Assembly (NCBI RefSeq): GCF_036784765.1
Contig: NZ_CP136651.1
Location: forward strand, 806,001 to 870,000
From: Novosphingobium sp. ZN18A2
Lineage (GTDB): Bacteria > Pseudomonadota > Alphaproteobacteria > Sphingomonadales > Sphingomonadaceae
Reading direction: 5' to 3'
Length of the DNA stretch: 64,000 nucleotides
The notes beneath the pieces were generated by a model. It was not told the DNA's origin and searched no databases. It saw only the letters and a list, made by a program, of their open reading frames with translations. The translations under genes were made by a program, and so were the position numbers. Position 1 is the first letter of the stretch, and each line of letters starts with the position of its first letter. Positions 58,293 to 64,000 of this stretch are shown here, one piece after another.

Positions 58293-59519
58293 ATGCGCGA
58301 CGCCTGGATCGCTTTCGCCATTGGCGCGGTCTTCTTCCTGTTCGAATTCGTCACGCGGATCGAACCGAGCCTCGACGCGCAGGCCATCGCCGCGTTCTAT
58401 CACATTTCGGATTCGGGCTTCGGCACGCTTTCAAGCCTGTTCTTCTGGATTTATGCGCCGATGCAGATCGTGGTCGGGCTGGCGCTCGACCGATATGGTG
58501 CGCGGCGCTTCATCCTGCTCGGCAGCCTGGCCTGTGCCAGCGGCGTGCTGGTTTTTACCGCAACGGACAACGTGGCGATCGGCGGTTTCGGGCGGTTGTT
58601 GACGGGGTTCGGCGCCTCATTCGCGTTCGTTTCGGGAATGTGGCTGGCAAATCACTGGTTCGCGCCGGAACGCTTTGCGGTCTTGTCCGGAACGGTGAAC
58701 GCGGTCGGCATGCTGGGGTCGGCCATCGGCGCGGTAGCCTTGTCGGACCTGATCGATACGGTCGGCTGGCGACCGGTCTTCACCGGCACGGGCCTTGCCG
58801 GACTGGGCATTTTCGCGATTGCCTGGCTGTGGCTGAGGGAACCCGCGTCTCCTGCCGCAACCGCCGACAGCGGAGCGGTCGAACATGTGCGCGACAGCCT
58901 GGCCGCCGTGCTGGGAGACAGGCGGATCTGGGCCTTGGCCGTGGTCGGGCTGCTCTATTACATGCCCGTCAACGTATATGGCGGGCTGTGGGGTCCGACC
59001 GAGCTGGTCCACGATCACCACCGCAGCCGCGTTGCCGCCGAAGCGGCCATTTCGATGATCTTCTGGGGCATGGCCGCCGGCAGCATAGCGGGCGGCTGGA
59101 TTTCGGACCTGCTTGGCCACCGGAAATACCTGGTCTTCGGCGGCGCGATCCTGACCGCGCTGGCCTATGCCGTTGTGCTCTACCTGCCGATGTCCGCCTA
59201 TGCCGAAGGCGCATTGCTGTTTGCGGCGGGCTTCTTCGGCGGCGGCCAGATGCTGACCTTCACGATGGCCAAGGAAGGCCAGCCCGGAGAGGTGACCGGC
59301 ACGGTGGTCGCCTTCGTCAACATGATCGGCATCGCCGGCGCGCTGGTGTTCCAGCCGCTGGTCGGCTGGCTGGCAGACCGCGCAGGCGGCAACTTCGCAC
59401 TGGCGCTGGCAACCGTTCCGGCCTGCGTGATGCTGGCGGCGATCATTGTCCTGGCGATCCCTGAATACCGCCACCCCGACCACGCGCCGGGCGCTCGGCC
59501 GGGAGGAGAGGCCGCCTGA
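58293..59519 (+). CDS. MFS transporter
   Basis: A 408-residue twelve-helix MFS permease. The A-motif is GLALDRYGARRFIL, and the second half carries GGWISDLLGHRKYL. The first helix AIGAVFFLFEFVTRIEPSLD has charged residues (Glu, Arg, Glu) in a row like those of phosphate- or nitrate-type facilitators, but the substrate cannot be named. It may be co-expressed with the preceding GT39 gene. Confidence 0.75.
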   Translation: MRDAWIAFAIGAVFFLFEFVTRIEPSLDAQAIAAFYHISDSGFGTLSSLFFWIYAPMQIVVGLALDRYGARRFILLGSLACASGVLVFTATDNVAIGGFGRLLTGFGASFAFVSGMWLANHWFAPERFAVLSGTVNAVGMLGSAIGAVALSDLIDTVGWRPVFTGTGLAGLGIFAIAWLWLREPASPAATADSGAVEHVRDSLAAVLGDRRIWALAVVGLLYYMPVNVYGGLWGPTELVHDHHRSRVAAEAAISMIFWGMAAGSIAGGWISDLLGHRKYLVFGGAILTALAYAVVLYLPMSAYAEGALLFAAGFFGGGQMLTFTMAKEGQPGEVTGTVVAFVNMIGIAGALVFQPLVGWLADRAGGNFALALATVPACVMLAAIIVLAIPEYRHPDHAPGARPGGEAA

Positions 59520-59554
59520 GCGGCGGCCCTGCCTGCCCGGCCTCTACCAGTAGA

Positions 59555-60928
59555 TCAGGCGGCTTCGGCCTTGTCGCCCGCGCGCTCAAGGTTGAGCCGC
59601 TCGGCCAGCAGGAACGCCAGTTCCAGCGATTGCGCGGCGTTGAGGCGCGGATCGCAATGGGTGTGATAGCGGTCCGCCAGGCGCTCGTCCGTGATCGCCA
59701 CCGCGCCGCCGGTGCATTCGGTCACGTCCTGTCCGGTCATCTCTATATGGATGCCCCCCGCGTGCGTCCCTTCGGCGCGGTGGACCGCGAAAAAGCCCTT
59801 CACTTCGGAAAGGATTCGGTCGAACGGGCGCGTCTTGAAGCCGCTGTCCGATTTCACGACGTTGCCGTGCATCGGATCGCAGCTCCACACCACCGGATGG
59901 CCTTCGCGTTCCACCGCGCGGACCAGCGGCGGCAGGCCGGCTTCCACCTTTTCGTGGCCAAAGCGGCTGATCAGCGTGATCCGCCCCGCCTCGCGCGAGG
60001 GGTTCAGCGTATCGAGCAGCTTAAGCAGCAGGTCCGGCTCAAGCGAGGGGCCGCACTTCACGCCGATCGGGTTGCCCACGCCGCGCAGGAATTCGACATG
60101 CGCCGAACCGTCAAAGCGCGTGCGGTCACCGATCCACAGCATGTGCGCGCTGGTGTCATACCAGTCGCCGGTCAGCGAATCCTGCCGCGTCAGCGCCTGT
60201 TCGTAAGGCAGCAGCAAGGCTTCGTGGCTGGTGAAGAAGCTGGTGCCCTGCAGTTGCGGGACGGTCGACGGATCGACGCCGCATGCTTCCATGAAATCCA
60301 GCGATTCGCCGATGCGATCCGCCAGGTCGGTGAACTTGTCGGCCCAAGGGCTGCGGCCCATGAAGTCCAGTGTCCACTGGTGCACCTGGCGCAAGTTGGC
60401 ATAGCCGCCGCCCGCGAAGGCGCGCAGCAGGTTCAGCGTGGCTGCCGCCTGGCTATAGGCGCGCAGCATCCGGTCGGGATCGGGAATGCGCGATTCGGGG
60501 CTGAAATCGATTCCGTTGATGTTGTCGCCCAGATAGCTGGGCAGTTCCACGTCGCCCTGCTTCTCGACCGGCGAGGAGCGCGGCTTGGCGAACTGGCCGG
60601 CCATGCGGCCCACCTTCACCACCGGCTGCTTGGTCGCGAATGTCAGCACGACCGCCATCTGCAGCAGCACGCGGAACGTGTCGCGGATGTTGTTGGGGTG
60701 GAATTCCGCAAAGGATTCAGCGCAGTCCCCACCCTGAAGCAGGAAACCCTTGCCCGCCGCCACTTCGGCCAATTCTGCCTTTAGTGCGCGTGCTTCGCCC
60801 GCAAAGACGAGCGGCGGATAGCTTGCGAGGGTCTTTTCGACCGCGTCCAGCTTGTCCGCGTCGGGATAGGCCGGCAGATGCCGCGCCTCGAACCCGCGCC
60901 ACGTCGATGCATTCCAGTTGCTTGCCAC
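59555..60928 (-). CDS. Class II 3-deoxy-D-arabino-heptulosonate-7-phosphate (DAHP) synthase
   Basis: A 457-residue type II DAHP synthase, first enzyme of the shikimate pathway (PEP plus erythrose 4-phosphate). Landmarks are [76 protein letters not shown] and HTHCDPRLN, in the order typical for plant/mycobacterial type enzymes. The metal-binding Cys (GDCAES), His, Glu and Asp are present. No regulatory extension beyond the type II core is evident. Confidence 0.95.
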   Translation of the reverse strand: MASNWNASTWRGFEARHLPAYPDADKLDAVEKTLASYPPLVFAGEARALKAELAEVAAGKGFLLQGGDCAESFAEFHPNNIRDTFRVLLQMAVVLTFATKQPVVKVGRMAGQFAKPRSSPVEKQGDVELPSYLGDNINGIDFSPESRIPDPDRMLRAYSQAAATLNLLRAFAGGGYANLRQVHQWTLDFMGRSPWADKFTDLADRIGESLDFMEACGVDPSTVPQLQGTSFFTSHEALLLPYEQALTRQDSLTGDWYDTSAHMLWIGDRTRFDGSAHVEFLRGVGNPIGVKCGPSLEPDLLLKLLDTLNPSREAGRITLISRFGHEKVEAGLPPLVRAVEREGHPVVWSCDPMHGNVVKSDSGFKTRPFDRILSEVKGFFAVHRAEGTHAGGIHIEMTGQDVTECTGGAVAITDERLADRYHTHCDPRLNAAQSLELAFLLAERLNLERAGDKAEAA

Positions 60929-61045
60929 TTGTCCTTCCTTTCAAGAAGGCGCGCCCATACGCGCCCGCGCGCGCAATTGCAAAGCAGGGATTGCGCCCAG
61001 AGTAATCGATATAGCAATTTTATGGCGTGCGGGCCGCCGCCGGGA

Positions 61046-63946
61046 TCATTTTTTTGCGGGCATCACTTCCAGCCGCCAGCTGCGGTCCTTCACCAGGAAC
61101 GTTTCCGCAAGGACCTGCACCTGCTCGGGCGTGATCCTGGTGAAATCGCTGAGGATGGAGCGGATATCCGTCAACTTGCGCGGGTCGAGCGCGCCGCCCG
61201 TCAGCTGGTACATGTAAAAGCCGTTGCCGGTGCTGGCGCGTGTGATCAACTGCTTCAGCGGCTCCGTCACGCGTTCCAGCTCGTCCTTCGACGGCGGCGT
61301 GGCGGCCAGGTCTGCCGCGATCTTGTCCGCGGCGTTGAAGAACGTGTCCATGTCCTGCGGGCGCAATTGCACCGTCGCGGCGACGAACCCGCCCGAAGGC
61401 AGGTCCAGCGGCCAGGTGCTGGCAACCTGCGGGGCATAGCTTGCGCCGACCTTTTCACGCATCGCGTCGAACAGGCGGTTGTTCATGATCTGGGCCAGAA
61501 CCTGCAATTGACGCGAGATGTGGACGCCCTTTTCCCCGCCGCCGGTGGGCCAGGCGATCACCGCCGCGGCCTGGTTCGCGTCGCCGCGATGGGTCAACAG
61601 AACGGGTTGCTCGTTATGGGCCGGGATGTTGGGGGAAAGCGTGGCCGTGGGCAGCGGATCGCGCGGCGCAAGCGCGCCGAACGTCTTTTCCAGCGCGGCG
61701 ATTGTCTTGTCGCGATCGAAATCGCCGAAGATGTCGACCTCGACCGGCCCCTGCTTCAGAAGCGGCGCCCACGCGTCCTTGAAGCCTTCGGGCGTCGCCT
61801 TGTCCAGCTCTGTCGGCGTCGGCGTCTGCCAGCGCGGATCGCGGTCATGCAAAAGCCACTGCAGGTCGCGGTTGAGCATGCCCTGCGCCGAACCGTTATA
61901 GGTATCGTACTGGATCTTCGCAGCGGCGATTGCCCGCTTGACGGGATTGGGGTCCCAGTCGGGCAGGGCGATCTTGGCGGCCATCAGATAAAGTTCGTCG
62001 GCCAGGTCGGCTTCGCGCGTATCGCCCGACAGCACGAAGGCGGTATCGTCGATAGAGAAATCCAGTCCCAGCTTGCGGCCGGTTGAAAGCTGGTCGAGGT
62101 CTTCGCGGTTCAGCGATGCCAGCCCGGCATCGATCAGCGCCGCGTCGCCAAGCTGGGCGTAGACAGCATCCTTCACCGGGATCGCCGCGTATCCTCCGCC
62201 AAAGCGGACGCGCACGATGACGCGGCCGGGTTCGGCATCGTTGGGCCACAACAGCGCCTTCACGCCGTTCGAAAGATCGACCGTCTCGATACCGAGCAGC
62301 CCGGCGGGCTTTGCGGAGGCCAGTTTGCCCGGTGTGCCGATGGCGGGAAGTTCGGAAAACGTGATGTTGCGCGCCGTGATACGGCTGCCGCCATCCGCGC
62401 GGACGGGCGCGACAAGCGCCGCCTTGATCGCGGCGGACGTCGCTTCGCCGTCCTTGGGCGTTACGTACATCGCGCGTTCGACCGTGCCCTTGAACAGGTC
62501 GCGCGTATGGTCGAGCACGGCCTGCGGAGTGAACAGCGGAATCGACTTGCGGAAGATGCTGTAAACGGCGTCGGGCGCGGCAACCGTTTCGCGGATGTCC
62601 ACGGCCTGCACCAGATTGTCCGCCACGGTCGATGCCGCCAGCGTTTCCTGCGTTTCCACCGGAACCTTGAAGGCCACGTCGAACTCGGCCAACTCACGCT
62701 TGATCTCCGCCTCGCTGGGCGGCGTGTCCACCGCATCGGCGATCACTTCGCGCACATCGCGCAAGGCCGCCTTCCAGTCGTCGCCCAGCGGGGTGACGCT
62801 GATGGTGGTGATATTGGCCGATCGGCTGGCGTCGCTGCTGTCGACCGAGGCGAACAGGAAGCTGCCGCCCGCGCGCGCCTTGGCTTCCAGCCGGCGGTTG
62901 ATCAGCGTCATCGCCAGCCGGTCTATCATCAGTCCCTGGTTATAGACGATGGTATCGTTCTTCTTGCGCCAGGGCCGTTCGATCGCGACGGTCAGGATGC
63001 GCGGCATTTCCGGTTCCACCATCACCTTGACGGTGCCGATGGGATGGCCCGCGTCGTCGTTCGCGGGCGCCTGCGGTTTACCGAAATCGGGCGCGGCGGG
63101 CTTTGGCCCCTTTGCCTTCCAGCCGCCGAACCACTGCTTGATCTCCGCGATCATGGCGTTGGGATCCTGATCCCCCGCGACGATGACGATGGTATTGTCG
63201 GGCCTGTACCACTTGTCGTGGAAGGTCTTGATCGACTTTGCGCTCGCCGCCTCCAGCGTCGCGTCCGTGCCGATCGGTGCGCGATCGGCAAGCGGCTGGC
63301 CCTCGAACAGAAGCTCACGCTGCGCATCGGCGACGCGCGCCTGCGCGCCTGCGCGTTCGCGCTTTTCGGCCAGCACGATGGGCACTTCGGTCTTCACGCC
63401 GTGATTGGTGAAGATCGGAGAGATGATCATGCCGGACAGCAGCTTGAACGTCTCGTCCAGCTTGGCCGGCGTCATGTCCGGAACGTCCAGCTTGTAAACG
63501 GTCTGCGTCGGGCTGGTTTCGGCGTTGGTGTCGCTGCCGAAGGTGGCGCCCAGGCGCTGCCACGTGGGAATCGTCTCGCCTTCCTTGAGGTATTTCGATT
63601 CGCGGAAGGTCAGGTGCTCGAGAAGGTGTGCATAACCGCGCTGCGCTTCGGTTTCGTACATCGATCCGGCGTCGACAAGGACGCGGACCGACATCTGGTC
63701 GGGCGGGACGCCGTTGTGCCGCACCGCATAGCGCAGCCCGTTGGGCAGGGTGCCGAAGATCCATGCCTTGTCCTGCGGGACGTCGCTGCCCTTGTAGAGC
63801 CAGTCCGAGCCGGGTTGCGGCGGAACCGTACTGGCGGCGGGGCTGCTATCCGACGCTTGCTGCTGCGCATCCGCCGGGGCGGCGAACGCGATCAGGGGAA
63901 GAAGGAAAAAGCCGAAACGCCGGGCGGCGCGCTGAAACAGGGACAT
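61046..63946 (-). CDS. M16 family zinc metallopeptidase, two-half pitrilysin-like
   Basis: A 966-residue secreted M16 peptidase. After a Sec signal (residues 1-27, FAAPADAQQQ) the inverted zinc motif HLLEH is at 107-111 and Glu194 (VLAEKRER) is a probable third ligand. A second, non-catalytic M16 half starts near residue 500 (LLGIETVDLSNGVKALLWPN) without a zinc motif, as usual in double-length members. It likely degrades peptides in the periplasm. It lies 117 nt downstream of the DAHP synthase gene's start region on the same strand. Confidence 0.9.
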   Translation of the reverse strand: MSLFQRAARRFGFFLLPLIAFAAPADAQQQASDSSPAASTVPPQPGSDWLYKGSDVPQDKAWIFGTLPNGLRYAVRHNGVPPDQMSVRVLVDAGSMYETEAQRGYAHLLEHLTFRESKYLKEGETIPTWQRLGATFGSDTNAETSPTQTVYKLDVPDMTPAKLDETFKLLSGMIISPIFTNHGVKTEVPIVLAEKRERAGAQARVADAQRELLFEGQPLADRAPIGTDATLEAASAKSIKTFHDKWYRPDNTIVIVAGDQDPNAMIAEIKQWFGGWKAKGPKPAAPDFGKPQAPANDDAGHPIGTVKVMVEPEMPRILTVAIERPWRKKNDTIVYNQGLMIDRLAMTLINRRLEAKARAGGSFLFASVDSSDASRSANITTISVTPLGDDWKAALRDVREVIADAVDTPPSEAEIKRELAEFDVAFKVPVETQETLAASTVADNLVQAVDIRETVAAPDAVYSIFRKSIPLFTPQAVLDHTRDLFKGTVERAMYVTPKDGEATSAAIKAALVAPVRADGGSRITARNITFSELPAIGTPGKLASAKPAGLLGIETVDLSNGVKALLWPNDAEPGRVIVRVRFGGGYAAIPVKDAVYAQLGDAALIDAGLASLNREDLDQLSTGRKLGLDFSIDDTAFVLSGDTREADLADELYLMAAKIALPDWDPNPVKRAIAAAKIQYDTYNGSAQGMLNRDLQWLLHDRDPRWQTPTPTELDKATPEGFKDAWAPLLKQGPVEVDIFGDFDRDKTIAALEKTFGALAPRDPLPTATLSPNIPAHNEQPVLLTHRGDANQAAAVIAWPTGGGEKGVHISRQLQVLAQIMNNRLFDAMREKVGASYAPQVASTWPLDLPSGGFVAATVQLRPQDMDTFFNAADKIAADLAATPPSKDELERVTEPLKQLITRASTGNGFYMYQLTGGALDPRKLTDIRSILSDFTRITPEQVQVLAETFLVKDRSWRLEVMPAKK

Positions 63947-64000
63947 GGGCGCGAATATAGGGGCGCAAGCGATGAAGGACCAGTGAATAGGCGGGCCGAT

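Overview
The window reads as a high-GC alphaproteobacterial chromosome segment, most likely from Sphingomonadales (Novosphingobium/Sphingobium-like). The reasons are the gene content (ChpT, alpha-type SspB, a ScfR-type regulator beside long isocitrate lyase, TorF porin, paired acyl-CoA dehydrogenases, UbiK, YghU-type glutathione transferase), the dense GC-rich coding, and several families of short GC-rich palindromes between genes. Genus assignment is an inference from content, not from a marker gene. I see no prophage, integrase, transposase, CRISPR array or biosynthetic island; the accessory signals are small (palindromic repeats, one GIY-YIG gene, small ORFs).

Layout. 1-2.4 kb: JAMM protease, ChpT phosphotransfer protein, AmpD-like amidase and RNase P RNA. 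2.4-5.7 kb: PPP-type phosphatase (minus), TorF-type porin with strong terminator hairpins, and an ICMT-like membrane methyltransferase. 5.8-14.9 kb: a divergent lipid/lactone-type catabolic cluster. On the minus strand are a SDR, an ACAD10/11-like dehydrogenase, a zinc alcohol dehydrogenase and an APH-family kinase. On the plus strand are two further acyl-CoA dehydrogenases, a SDR and a SMP-30 lactonase. Three inverted doublets of one palindrome lie inside this cluster. 14.9-20.6 kb: gmk, a small basic protein, sspB, then the histidine genes hisB-H-A-F-E interrupted by a 61-residue PEP-CTERM mini-protein, and a HIT hydrolase. 20.7-26 kb: the complete Tol-Pal system (ybgC-tolQ-R-A-B-pal) followed by a J-domain protein rather than cpoB. 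26-30.8 kb: a Tat-type DsrE-like protein, a DUF4239-like membrane protein and a compact minus-strand set GNAT-DUF1285-NUDIX-CCA transferase. 30.8-33.1 kb: a two-gene ergothioneine operon (egtB-egtD).

33.2-33.6 kb: a GIY-YIG gene flanked by perfect 24-bp inverted hairpin repeats. 33.7-36.8 kb: a ScfR-type regulator divergent from isocitrate lyase, with a perfect inverted repeat between them. 37-44.2 kb: alpha-amino-acid ester hydrolase, PilZ-like protein, sterol-desaturase-type hydroxylase, S9 peptidase and threonine aldolase. 44.2-50.5 kb: DksA/TraR protein, tRNA-Gln(TTG), GST, MFS transporter, lipoprotein, M28 peptidase and ilvE. 50.5-51.05 kb: a gene-poor stretch holding a very strong Shine-Dalgarno sequence, a tiny ORF and a terminator-like hairpin. 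51-64 kb: lipoprotein, TlyA, TspO, UbiK, PAS-HWE histidine kinase, SnoaL-like protein, MetZ, a GT39-type mannosyltransferase, MFS transporter, class II DAHP synthase and a double-domain M16 peptidase.

Most of the window is ordinary chromosomal housekeeping. The most interesting features are: the GIY-YIG gene inside an inverted repeat pair; the small-ORF unit upstream of ilvE; the proposed lactone or 4-hydroxyacid route linking an APH kinase, an ACAD11-like enzyme and a lactonase; and the mini PEP-CTERM protein within the his genes.
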